NCBI GenBank assembly: GCA_031551765.1
Contig: JAVBNC010000004.1
Span: 1 to 10,732 of the forward strand
Direction of reading: 5' to 3'
DNA: 10,732 nt
Source: JAVBNC01 sp031551765
GTDB taxonomy: Bacteria > Desulfobacterota > Desulfovibrionia > Desulfovibrionales > Desulfovibrionaceae
The position numbers were made by a program, and so were the translations under genes. The notes beneath the pieces were generated by a model, which was given only the letters and a program-made list of their open reading frames with translations, ran no database searches and was not told where the DNA came from. This document shows positions 1-6,892 of the stretch, in pieces. Position 1 is the first letter of the stretch. Each line of letters begins with the position of its first letter.

Positions 1-57
<57 letters not shown>

Positions 58-81
58 CGTCATATAACCACCGGAGCACGC

Positions 82-1119
82 ATGGGCTGGACGCTTTCCA
101 CGTTGGCGGAAAAACTGGGACTGCGCCTCCAGGGCGACGACTGCGAAGTGACGGGCGTCAACACCCTGGAAGCGGCAGGGTCCGGCGATATTTCCTTTCT
201 GGCCAACGCCAAGTACGCCAAGTACCTTCCCCTCAGCAAAGCCGCCGCCGTCATTGTCACGGAAGAGCACGCCTCTTCCCTGCCGCGCGCGCTGGTCAGC
301 GAAAACCCCTACCTGGATTTCAGCCGGGCCGTGGCCCTGTTCGCCAAGCCCCAGGGCTCCTTTTCCGGCATCAGCGAAAGCGCGTACATCCACCCGGAGG
401 CCGCGCTGGAAGAAGGCTGCACCGTTTACCCTTTTGCCTACATCGGTTCCCGCGCCCGCATCGGCAAAGGTTGCGTGATTTTCCCCGGCTGCTACGTCGG
501 GGAAGACTGCGTGCTGGGGCAAAACTGCACCCTGTACCCCCATGCGGCCCTTATGGCCGGCACAGTGCTGGGCAGCGGCTGCGTGCTGCAGCCCGGCGCG
601 GTGCTGGGCGCGGACGGTTTCGGCTTTATCCGCGAAAAGGACCGGGTGCAGAAAATCCCGCAGATCGGCACGGTGCGCATCGGCAACAACGTGGAAATCG
701 GCGCGTGCAGCGCCGTGGACCGCGCCGTGCTGGGCGTGACCAGCGTGGGGGATGAAACCAAGCTCGACAACCAGGTGCAGCTGGGCCACAACGTCACCAT
801 GGGCAAGCGCTGCTTTATTGTTTCCCAGGTGGGCATTTCCGGCAGCACCAAGGTGGGGGACGACGTGACCATGGCGGGCCAGGTTGGTGTCGCCGGGCAC
901 CTCACCATCGGCAACGGCGTGACCATAGGCCCTAAATCCGGCGTGGCCAAAGATATTCCGGACGGCACCACCTGCGGCGGCACCCCGGCCGTGGAAGGGC
1001 GCACCTACATGCGCACCCTGGCTCTCATGCCGAAATTCCCGGACATGTACAAGCGCCTGGGCCAACTGGAACAGGAACTGGCGGAGCTGCGCGCTCTGCT
1101 TGAAAAGGACCGCTCATGA
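82..1119 (+). CDS. lpxD: UDP-3-O-(3-hydroxyacyl)glucosamine N-acyltransferase
   Basis: LpxD catalyses the third step of lipid A synthesis in the cytoplasm: it moves a 3-hydroxyacyl chain from acyl carrier protein to the amine of UDP-3-O-acylglucosamine. The 345-aa product matches the family length (E. coli about 341). Residues 1 to about 98 form the uridine-binding domain. From about 100 to 300 runs a left-handed beta helix of hexapeptide repeats (for example IGKGCV, IGNNVEIG, VGDDVT). The C-terminus is a helical tail (about 315-345). The catalytic His is H236 in the QLGHNVTMG segment. The start at 82 has GGAG at 73-76, 5 nt upstream. The stop overlaps the fabZ start (ATGA), suggesting translational coupling. 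It is first in the visible operon; sequence upstream is lost in the poly-C run. Confidence 0.97.
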   Translation: MGWTLSTLAEKLGLRLQGDDCEVTGVNTLEAAGSGDISFLANAKYAKYLPLSKAAAVIVTEEHASSLPRALVSENPYLDFSRAVALFAKPQGSFSGISESAYIHPEAALEEGCTVYPFAYIGSRARIGKGCVIFPGCYVGEDCVLGQNCTLYPHAALMAGTVLGSGCVLQPGAVLGADGFGFIREKDRVQKIPQIGTVRIGNNVEIGACSAVDRAVLGVTSVGDETKLDNQVQLGHNVTMGKRCFIVSQVGISGSTKVGDDVTMAGQVGVAGHLTIGNGVTIGPKSGVAKDIPDGTTCGGTPAVEGRTYMRTLALMPKFPDMYKRLGQLEQELAELRALLEKDRS

Positions 1120-1580
1120 GCCAACAGCCCGCCCTTTGCGATATCAAAAGAATTCTGGACATACTCCCCCACCGCTACCCCTTTCTGCTGGTGGACAGGG
1201 TCGTTGCCTGCGAGTTCAACAAAAGCATTTCCGCCTACAAATGCGTGAGCATCAATGAGCCCTTTTTCCAGGGGCATTTCCCGCGCCAGCCCGTCATGCC
1301 GGGCGTCCTGATCATGGAAGCCCTGGCCCAGGCCGGGGGCATCATGGTGCTGCTCGATATTCCGGCCGAAACGCTGCAGGATAAGCTGCTGCTGTTCACC
1401 GGCATGGAAAACGTCCGCTTCCGCCGTCCCGTGGTGCCGGGCGACCGCCTGGACCTGGAATGCACCATGATCCGCCAAAAGCTGCGGCTCTCCAAAATCA
1501 TGGGCCGGGCCCTTGTGGACGGCGTGCTGGCCGCGGAAGGGGAACTTACCGCCGCCGTCATGAACCGGGAGGATATGTAA
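1116..1580 (+). CDS. fabZ: 3-hydroxyacyl-ACP dehydratase FabZ
   Basis: FabZ dehydrates (3R)-hydroxyacyl-ACP to trans-2-enoyl-ACP in fatty acid elongation. The 154-aa protein has the single hot-dog fold expected of FabZ. The catalytic pair is visible: H54 in FFQGHFPRQPVMPG and E68 in the following helix (MEALAQAGG). The N-terminal ILPHRYPFLLVDRV segment is typical of FabZ. The gene overlaps lpxD by 4 nt and lpxA by 1 nt. The location makes sense because FabZ uses the same 3-hydroxyacyl-ACP that LpxA and LpxD use as acyl donor, so co-expression balances phospholipid and lipid A synthesis. FabA is the alternative dehydratase, but length, motifs and context favour FabZ. Confidence 0.97.
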   Translation: MSQQPALCDIKRILDILPHRYPFLLVDRVVACEFNKSISAYKCVSINEPFFQGHFPRQPVMPGVLIMEALAQAGGIMVLLDIPAETLQDKLLLFTGMENVRFRRPVVPGDRLDLECTMIRQKLRLSKIMGRALVDGVLAAEGELTAAVMNREDM

Positions 1581-2380
1581 TGGCCGCCATTGTTCACCCT
1601 GCGGCCTTTATCGACCCTTCGGCCGAACTGGCCGACGGCGTGGTGGTCGGTCCCGGCGCGGTCATTGAGGCCAACGTCCAAATAGGCGAAGGCTGCCGCA
1701 TTGACGCCTACGCCTCTGTCAAAGCCTACACCCGCATGGGCAAAAACAACCGCATCCACTCCTACGCCATGGTGGGGTGCGAGCCGCAGGACCTCAAATT
1801 CCACGGCGAGGTTTCCTGGCTGGAAATGGGCGACAACAACAACGTGCGCGAATTCTCCACCCTGAGCCGGGGCACGGAAGCGGGCGGCGGCATAACCCGC
1901 ATAGGCGGCGACAACCTGTTCATGGCCTACACCCACGTGGGCCACGACTGCACGGTGGGCAGCCGGGTCATCATGTCCAACAACGCCACCCTGGCCGGGC
2001 ACGTGACCGTGGACGACCATGTCATTCTTTCCGGCCTTTCCGCCGTGCACCAGTTCACGCGGCTGGGCCGCCATTCCTTTGTGGGCGGCATGAGCGGCGT
2101 TTCCCAGGACCTGCCGCCCTTCACCCTGATGACCGAAATACGCGGCACCCTGCGCGGCATCAACCTGGTGGGCCTGCGCCGCGCGGGTTTCAAGACGGAT
2201 ACCATCAACGCCCTGCGCGCCGCGTACCGCACCATCTGGCTTTCCGGCCTGCCCCGGCGTGAAGCCCTGGAAAAAGCGGAACAGGACCACACCGCCGTCC
2301 CGGAAGTGCTGGAGCTGGTGGAATTCATCCGCAACAGCCCCAGGGGCGTGCTTGCCGCCGCCAAAGACGCGGACGAGTAG
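1580..2380 (+). CDS. lpxA: UDP-N-acetylglucosamine O-acyltransferase
   Basis: LpxA starts lipid A synthesis by transferring a 3-hydroxyacyl chain from ACP to the 3-OH of UDP-GlcNAc. The 266-aa product (E. coli 262) is a left-handed beta helix of hexapeptide repeats followed by a C-terminal helical domain (about 190-266). The catalytic His is H122 in HVGHDCTVG, equivalent to E. coli H125. The QDLKF, NNATLAGH and VHQF signatures are present. The residue matching the E. coli hydrocarbon-ruler Gly173 is also Gly (G170), which suggests a long, C14-type, 3-hydroxyacyl donor; that is inference. The start at 1580 is preferred over an upstream in-frame ATG at 1460 because it has GGGAGG at 1567-1572 with a 7-nt spacer and gives the family N-terminus. 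The start overlaps the fabZ stop (TAATG). Confidence 0.97.
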   Translation: MAAIVHPAAFIDPSAELADGVVVGPGAVIEANVQIGEGCRIDAYASVKAYTRMGKNNRIHSYAMVGCEPQDLKFHGEVSWLEMGDNNNVREFSTLSRGTEAGGGITRIGGDNLFMAYTHVGHDCTVGSRVIMSNNATLAGHVTVDDHVILSGLSAVHQFTRLGRHSFVGGMSGVSQDLPPFTLMTEIRGTLRGINLVGLRRAGFKTDTINALRAAYRTIWLSGLPRREALEKAEQDHTAVPEVLELVEFIRNSPRGVLAAAKDADE

Positions 2381-2411
2381 TGGGTCGCAGGGTTGGTATT
2401 GAGGCTGTGCC

Positions 2412-3242
2412 ATGACGGAGCCTATCGGCATTATCGCGGGGAGCGGGGAATTTCCCCGTATGGCGGCCAGGAGCGCGCGCGCCCAGGGACGGCGCGTGGT
2501 GGTCTGCGGCTTTGTCGGGCACACGGACCCGGCCCTGGAAGCGGAAGCCGACGCCTTCACCCTGCTCCACCTCGGCCAGTTGGGCAAGCTCATCGAGTTC
2601 ATGAAAAGCCAGGGCGTGCGCGAAATCTGCCTGGCCGGGGCCGTCAGCAAGCCCAAGGCCCTGGACCTGCGGCCGGATTTGCGCGTGGTCAGGCTGCTTT
2701 TCAGCCTGCGCGGCAAGGGCGACGACGCCATTCTCCGCGCTCTGGCCGGGGAGCTGGAACGCGAAGGGCTGCGCGTGGTGCAGGCTTCCCAACTGGTGCC
2801 GGAACTGCGCGGCGCGGCCGGGGCGCTCTCTTCCCGCCAGCCGGGCGAGGAGGAATGGGAGGATATCCGCTTCGGCTGGCCCATAGCCCAGACCCTGGGC
2901 AAGCTGGACATAGGCCAGGCCCTGGTGGTGCGCGGCGGCATCGTGGTGGCCGTGGAAGCCATGGAAGGCACGGACGAAACCCTGGCACGCGGCGGCCGCC
3001 TGGGCGGCAAGGGCTGCACCCTGATCAAGATCTTCAAGCCCGGCCAGGACGAGCGCCTCGACCAGCCCGCCATAGGCGCGAAAACCATTGAGGTCATGGC
3101 CCGGCACGGATACGCCTGCCTGGCCTTTGAAGCGGGCAACACCCTGTTCTTTGAGCAGGAAAAAGCCCTGGCCCTGGCAGACAAAGCGGGTATCGCCGTC
3201 ATCGGCCTGCCGCGGGACTGGAACGGCGGCGGCGACGCCTAA
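2412..3242 (+). CDS. lpxI: UDP-2,3-diacylglucosamine pyrophosphatase LpxI
   Basis: LpxI cleaves UDP-2,3-diacylglucosamine to lipid X (2,3-diacylglucosamine 1-phosphate) and UMP. It replaces the unrelated LpxH in alphaproteobacteria, Desulfovibrio relatives and others. The 276-aa protein has an N-terminal IGIIAGSGEFP glycine motif (residues 5-15), LAGAVSKP in the middle (74-81), VVRGGIVVAVEAMEGTDE (172-189), and a C-terminal RLDQPAIGAKT block. In that block D217 appears to match the catalytic Asp described for Caulobacter LpxI. GAGG at 2401-2404 lies 7 nt before the ATG. The gene follows lpxA after 31 nt and is the last gene of the operon, with a terminator about 25 nt downstream. The family was long annotated as DUF1009. 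Confidence 0.94.
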   Translation: MTEPIGIIAGSGEFPRMAARSARAQGRRVVVCGFVGHTDPALEAEADAFTLLHLGQLGKLIEFMKSQGVREICLAGAVSKPKALDLRPDLRVVRLLFSLRGKGDDAILRALAGELEREGLRVVQASQLVPELRGAAGALSSRQPGEEEWEDIRFGWPIAQTLGKLDIGQALVVRGGIVVAVEAMEGTDETLARGGRLGGKGCTLIKIFKPGQDERLDQPAIGAKTIEVMARHGYACLAFEAGNTLFFEQEKALALADKAGIAVIGLPRDWNGGGDA

Positions 3243-3264
3243 ACGCGAGATTTTCTGGTGTAAA

Positions 3265-3299
3265 AGAAAAGGGTACGGCCGGTTGCCGCACCCTTTTCT
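3265..3299. terminator. Likely bidirectional terminator between lpxI and the decarboxylase
   Basis: A 10-bp perfect stem pairs 3265-3274 with 3290-3299. It continues, after an A/C mismatch, into a 4-bp inner stem (3276-3279 with 3285-3288) closed by a 5-nt loop. The T-rich part of the plus strand lies within the 3' arm and is followed by CGTCTT. On the minus strand the stem is followed by a T-rich stretch reading TTTT. It sits 22 nt past the lpxI stop and 61 nt past the stop of the convergent decarboxylase gene, so it can end transcription from both sides. Confidence 0.8.
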
Positions 3300-3360
3300 C
3301 GTCTTCACAAATCGGACCGCGTGCCGCAAATCGCTGTGCCTGACGTCCAGCTTATGCGGA

Positions 3361-4626
3361 CTACACCTGCCCCTTTCCCTCTTCCGGAAACACGCTCACG
3401 CTCCCGTCAGCGGCGAGGAACAGCTCTTTAGGCCTCCCCAGACCCGCGAACTCATGGGGACTCAGGGTGCAGGCATAGGCCCCGGCGTTGCGCACGCACA
3501 GAATATCCCCCACGCGCGGCCGGGGCAGCCGCACGTTCACGGCCAGGCGGTCTAGAGCCGTGCACAGGGTGCCGGAGACGCTCACTCCCTCCTCCTCTTC
3601 GCCCTCCCGTCCGGGAATATAGACGGGAAACGCGCCCGGGCCGCTGTACAGGGGTTCCAAGGGGCCGGAAACGGGATGGGGGAGGGAATCCAGCAGGTTC
3701 ATGACAGCGGGGCGCAGAAAATTGTTCAACGGGCCGGGCGCCAGCACAAAGCGGGTGCCTCTGGATTCCTTGACGTCCGTGATCCGGGTGACAAAGGTCC
3801 CGGCGGCGGAAACCAGGTAGCGGCCGCTTTCCGCGAAAAAGCGCACCCGGTCCGGCGTTGTGACCCCGCCGTCCGCAAAGAGCGCGGCAAAGCGGGAGGC
3901 AAAGGCCGCCCAGTCTATGGGCCGGTCCGAGGCGGTGTAGGGCACGCCGAATCCGCCGCCGAAATTAATGAAGTCCAGGTCCAGTCCCAACTCCGTTTTC
4001 CAGAAGCGGGACAAACCCAGCACGTGCTCCATGTACGCGGCGAGCACGGCATGGTTCAGCACCTGGCTGCGCAAATAGATGTGGATGCCGCAGACCCGGA
4101 CGTGGCTGAGCGAGGTCAGAAAGTCCCGCCGCGAGGCCAGGCTTTCCGCGTCCACGCCAAACTTGGCGGGCGCTCCGGGCAGCAGCGCGGGGGCCGTGCC
4201 AGGCCCGAAGGAGAGGTCCGGGTTGAGGCGCAACCCCACGGAAACGCGGGTGCCCCTGGCCTGGCAGATGCGCTGGATAAGCGCGAGCTCCGTGTAGGAA
4301 TCCGCCACCAGCACGCAGCGGCCCAGGCTGTGCGCGATTTCGGATTCGCGCTTGCCGGGGGCGGAATAGAGAATCTGGCCCGGCACCATGCCCGCCCGCT
4401 CCGCCTTGTCCACTTCGGCGGCGGATGCGGCGTCCGCGCCCACGCCGGAACGGCGCATGAAGGCGCAAACGGCCGGGTGGGGGTTGGTCTTTACGGAGTA
4501 CAGCAGGGTAAAGCCGGGCAAAGCCGCCTGTAACGCGGCCAACTGAGCGGCCATGGCCTTTTCTTCATACACATACAGCGGGTAGCCGTACTCGGCCGTC
4601 AGGGTTTCAAGCTGTTCCAGGCGCAT
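3361..4626 (-). CDS. Fold-type III PLP-dependent decarboxylase (LysA/ornithine decarboxylase family), substrate unassigned
   Basis: This 421-aa protein belongs to the Orn/DAP/Arg decarboxylase family 2: an alanine-racemase-like TIM barrel followed by a beta-barrel domain. Visible active-site features are K46 in YSVKTNP (the PLP Schiff-base lysine), H182 in GIHIYLRSQ, the phosphate-binding glycine loop NFGGGFG (221-227), ESGR (266-269), C355 and D359 in CTALD, and NAGAY (380-384). True diaminopimelate decarboxylases usually have CESGD and a GLHCHIGSQ-type segment, so CTALD and HIYLRSQ point to a different substrate, closer to decarboxylases of siderophore or secondary pathways. That is inference. 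The start at 4626 is chosen over an in-frame ATG at 4758 because of GGGAG at 4634-4638 (7-nt spacer) and because family similarity begins just after it. It is a single-gene unit diverging from the cyclase gene. Confidence 0.88.
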   Translation of the reverse strand: MRLEQLETLTAEYGYPLYVYEEKAMAAQLAALQAALPGFTLLYSVKTNPHPAVCAFMRRSGVGADAASAAEVDKAERAGMVPGQILYSAPGKRESEIAHSLGRCVLVADSYTELALIQRICQARGTRVSVGLRLNPDLSFGPGTAPALLPGAPAKFGVDAESLASRRDFLTSLSHVRVCGIHIYLRSQVLNHAVLAAYMEHVLGLSRFWKTELGLDLDFINFGGGFGVPYTASDRPIDWAAFASRFAALFADGGVTTPDRVRFFAESGRYLVSAAGTFVTRITDVKESRGTRFVLAPGPLNNFLRPAVMNLLDSLPHPVSGPLEPLYSGPGAFPVYIPGREGEEEEGVSVSGTLCTALDRLAVNVRLPRPRVGDILCVRNAGAYACTLSPHEFAGLGRPKELFLAADGSVSVFPEEGKGQV

Positions 4627-4639
4627 ACAGCGGCTCCCA

Positions 4640-4679
4640 AAGCGCGGAAAAGGCGCTTGTGCCGCCGGGGTTCCGGCGG
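4640..4679 (-). promoter_or_regulatory. Two stem-loops in the decarboxylase leader, next to the Shine-Dalgarno
   Basis: Two perfect inverted repeats lie in tandem just upstream of the decarboxylase start. The outer one pairs 4662-4668 with 4673-4679 (7 bp, all G/C, 4-nt loop). The inner one pairs 4640-4645 with 4653-4658 (6 bp, 7-nt loop). The inner stem ends one base from the Shine-Dalgarno sequence at 4634-4638. This could be a leader structure affecting translation or transcript stability. No T tract follows either stem, so a simple terminator is not indicated. No known riboswitch class is recognised. Confidence 0.45.
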
Positions 4680-4868
4680 AGGAAAGGTTGGTCTCTTGTT
4701 CCAGCGGCCTGACGGACGCACTATAGCTATATAATTTTGTTTGGTATAGCAGTAACATATCAGTTACACTATATTATTCAATAAAAAATCAGAAGTGAAC
4801 CGCCTCACCCCCCAATTTTACGCTACACAGCGCGTTATTTTGTCTGTATACAAAAACCGGGCGCGCCA

Positions 4869-4907
4869 TTCTTCGGAAGCGCTTTACGCGCTTCAAAATA
4901 TTTTTGA
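4869..4907 (+). promoter_or_regulatory. Leader hairpin upstream of the diguanylate cyclase gene
   Basis: A 7-bp perfect stem pairs 4876-4882 with 4888-4894 (5-nt loop). It is followed by four A, a T, an A and then five T. The 5' arm overlaps a small alternative hairpin, 4869-4871 with 4876-4878, closed by a TTCG tetraloop with a C-G closing pair. The two cannot form together. It lies about 40 nt before the cyclase start and could act as an attenuator or stability element. The T run is offset from the stem by six bases, which weakens a terminator call. Confidence 0.35.
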
Positions 4908-4934
4908 GACGGAACACTGAGACATACGCGCACC

Positions 4935-6047
4935 ATGCCCTACAAAGACCCCAAAACGACCTACGCACGCCACGCCATGATCTTGTCGGCGGTCAGCGGC
5001 CTGCTGATTTTTCTGGCGCTGCTCATCAACGGACTGGAAAAAAACCTGGTCATCTGCGCGCCGCTTTGCCTGGTCGCCCTGGTCTGCCTGGTCAGCAGCC
5101 TGCTGGCCCGCTACAAGAACAACGGTCTCACCGCGATTATTCTGATCAGCCTGGCGCTGATGAGCCTGGGCATATACCTGCTGTTCTTCTACGACCGGGG
5201 TGGGCAGGAAAAGCTGTTCTGGTTTCTGCTCTTTCCGCCCATGGTCATGCTCTGCCTGGGCACGCGCTACGGCAATATCTTGTTTTTCCTGTTTTTCTTC
5301 TTTCTGGCGGCGGCGTTTCTGGGGCCGTTCAGCCCTTACCTGGCCAACAGCTACCCCCTGTCCCTGAGCCTGCGCTTTCTGGCGGCCATGTTCGGGGCCT
5401 GGATTTTTTCCTGGCTTTTGGAACGCGCCCGGCAGAGCACGCAAATAGCCCTGCAAAGAGCCATGGAACGCCTGGAGCATGAAGCGCTGACAGACCCCCT
5501 TACCGGGCTTGGCAACCGCAGGGACTTCCAGGCCTTTTTTGACTGGGTGCAGGCCAAGGCCATACGGGAACAGCAGCCCTTCTGCCTTGTCTTCATCGAC
5601 ATCGACCACTTCAAAGACGTCAACGACCGCCATGGCCACGACGTGGGCGACGCCGTGCTGCGGCATACGGCGGATCTGCTCGGCGAACGGATCCGGGCCG
5701 GAGGTCGCTTGTTCCGCTGGGGAGGCGAGGAATTCGCGGCGCTGCTGCTGGGAACGTCTTTTTCGGAGGCCCGCAAAGCCGCGGAACGCCTGCGCCAAAG
5801 CATTGAAGAACACCCCTACCGCGACGGGGAACTGTGCGTCCGCTACACCATCAGCCTGGGCCTGTATTGCGGCAGTTTGGACGAAGAGCTGGCAAAGCAG
5901 GTGGAACGGGCCGACGACCTGCTGTACAAGGCCAAGCATTACGGCCGGAACCAGGTGCAAAGCGGCTGCCTGTATGTAAAGCCCGCCGGGCCGGAGCCGG
6001 AGATGCCGCTTCCCGCCGGGAAAGAGCTTACGCAAACACCTTCATGA
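4935..6047 (+). CDS. Membrane diguanylate cyclase (GGDEF domain), six predicted membrane segments
   Basis: It should make c-di-GMP from two GTP at the inner membrane. The 370-aa protein begins with six hydrophobic segments (about 14-33, 38-58, 64-86, 93-109, 114-134, 143-162), with no recognised sensor domain among them. A short helical linker (163-183) leads to a GGDEF domain (about 184-345) opening with LTDPLTGLGNRR. The metal-binding FIDIDHFKDVND (220-231, D222) and the active-site GGEEF (263-267) are intact. The inhibitory I-site, normally RxxD five residues before GGEEF, reads RAGG (254-257), so product feedback is probably lost. No EAL or HD-GYP domain is present. The ribosome binding site is weak, so the start could be questioned, but the N-terminus is sensible. 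The 3' end overlaps the convergent transporter gene by 20 bp. Confidence 0.92.
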   Translation: MPYKDPKTTYARHAMILSAVSGLLIFLALLINGLEKNLVICAPLCLVALVCLVSSLLARYKNNGLTAIILISLALMSLGIYLLFFYDRGGQEKLFWFLLFPPMVMLCLGTRYGNILFFLFFFFLAAAFLGPFSPYLANSYPLSLSLRFLAAMFGAWIFSWLLERARQSTQIALQRAMERLEHEALTDPLTGLGNRRDFQAFFDWVQAKAIREQQPFCLVFIDIDHFKDVNDRHGHDVGDAVLRHTADLLGERIRAGGRLFRWGGEEFAALLLGTSFSEARKAAERLRQSIEEHPYRDGELCVRYTISLGLYCGSLDEELAKQVERADDLLYKAKHYGRNQVQSGCLYVKPAGPEPEMPLPAGKELTQTPS

Positions 6048-6873
6048 CCACGGCGCCGGACGCCACCATGGCCACGGCCGCCACACGGGCCGGGGTCATG
6101 GTTTCCTTCAAAAACACCACGGCGATAAGCACGCCGAAAATCACCGAAGTCTCCCGCAGCGCCGCCACCAGGGAAATGGGCGCCAGCGCCATGCACCAGA
6201 CCGAAAGGCCGTAGGCAATGGCGCTGCAGATGCCGCCGGTCAGGCCGTATTTCCAGCGCACTTTGACGTAGCGGAAATAATCCCCCTTTCGCAAAATCAG
6301 GCTGACAATAAGTATGGGAAAGGCGTTCAGGAAAAAGACCCAACAGATATAGGAAAGGGGGTTGCCGGAAAGGCGCACCCCGCTGCCGTCCACCACGGTA
6401 TAGCCCATGATGACCAAGGCATTGGCCAAGGCCGGGGCGGTGGCCCGGAGACTGAACTGCCCGCGCAGCACGCAGTCCACGGCCAGAGTCAGAATGCCCA
6501 GGGAAAGCAGGCCCACCCCGGCCCAGCCCCCGGCGGACAGGGAATAACCCAGCACAAAGGCCGTCATCAGCGCCGTGAACAGGGGGGAAGAGCCGCGCAT
6601 GATGGTGTAGGCGTAGCTCATGTCCGAGCCTTTGTAGGCGTAGGCGATGAACAGGTAATAGAACAGGTGGATGGTGGCCGTGCCCGCCAGATACGGCCAG
6701 CTGGCCGGAGCGGGCAGGGGCAGAAAAGGCAGCAGGAACAGCACGGCCAGGCCGCCGCCCCCGGTTTTCATGGTGGTTTCGAAAAGCTTGTCCGAACCGC
6801 CCTTGATGATGGCGTTCCACACGGCGTGCAACAGGGCCGAAGCCAGCAGTATGGCGATAACGGCGGTTGTCAT
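6028..6873 (-). CDS. EamA/DMT-family membrane transporter
   Basis: This 281-aa, very hydrophobic protein fits the drug/metabolite transporter superfamily: two five-helix EamA repeats, about ten membrane segments in all. Family-like features are the early LLHAVWNAIIKGG segment (14-26), the end of repeat one (MRGSSPLFTALMTAFVLGYSL, about 92-112), and the repeat-two counterpart LRETSVIFGVLIAVVFLKE (239-257). Members export or import small metabolites such as amino acids or drugs; the substrate cannot be read from sequence. The start at 6873 is preferred over an upstream in-frame ATG at 6981 because GGGAG at 6882-6886 lies 8 nt away and the upstream extension overlaps the preceding gene. It is the second gene of a minus-strand pair, 19 nt after the peptidase-like gene. 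Confidence 0.88.
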   Translation of the reverse strand: MTTAVIAILLASALLHAVWNAIIKGGSDKLFETTMKTGGGGLAVLFLLPFLPLPAPASWPYLAGTATIHLFYYLFIAYAYKGSDMSYAYTIMRGSSPLFTALMTAFVLGYSLSAGGWAGVGLLSLGILTLAVDCVLRGQFSLRATAPALANALVIMGYTVVDGSGVRLSGNPLSYICWVFFLNAFPILIVSLILRKGDYFRYVKVRWKYGLTGGICSAIAYGLSVWCMALAPISLVAALRETSVIFGVLIAVVFLKETMTPARVAAVAMVASGAVVMKVFA

Positions 6874-6892
6874 GCGCTCATCTCCCTTTTCA

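Larger units (their letters stand above)
4627..4934. promoter_or_regulatory. AT-rich divergent regulatory region
   Basis: No gene is seen in these 308 nt, which separate the minus-strand decarboxylase from the plus-strand cyclase. About 4720-4800 is strikingly AT-rich compared with its surroundings. It holds a perfect 10-nt palindrome at 4722-4731 (TATAGCTATA) and an imperfect dyad GTAAC-N6-GTTAC at 4752-4767. On the minus strand TATAGC and TATAGT are possible -10 boxes. On the plus strand TACACA at 4824-4829, a 17-nt spacer and TATACA at 4847-4852 (with TG just upstream, inside the palindrome TGTATACA) is the best promoter candidate for the cyclase. All promoter calls are by eye. Confidence 0.5.

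Noticed and set aside
1235..3202. A 655-codon open frame on the minus strand across fabZ, lpxA and lpxI
   Set aside because: It is antisense to three well-recognised genes and has a low-complexity, Arg/Ala/Pro-rich translation. Long antisense frames are expected in GC-rich coding DNA.
3676..4533. A 285-codon plus-strand open frame opposite the decarboxylase
   Set aside because: The minus strand encodes all PLP decarboxylase motifs; the plus-strand translation is compositionally biased with no recognisable domain.
4627..4758. N-terminal extension of the decarboxylase to the ATG at 4758
   Set aside because: The added 44 residues match nothing in the family, run through the AT-rich promoter-like DNA, and a good ribosome binding site supports the start at 4626.
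4893..6035. A 380-codon minus-strand open frame across the cyclase gene
   Set aside because: The plus-strand frame carries an intact GGDEF domain; the antisense product is Gln/Ala-rich and looks like a shadow.
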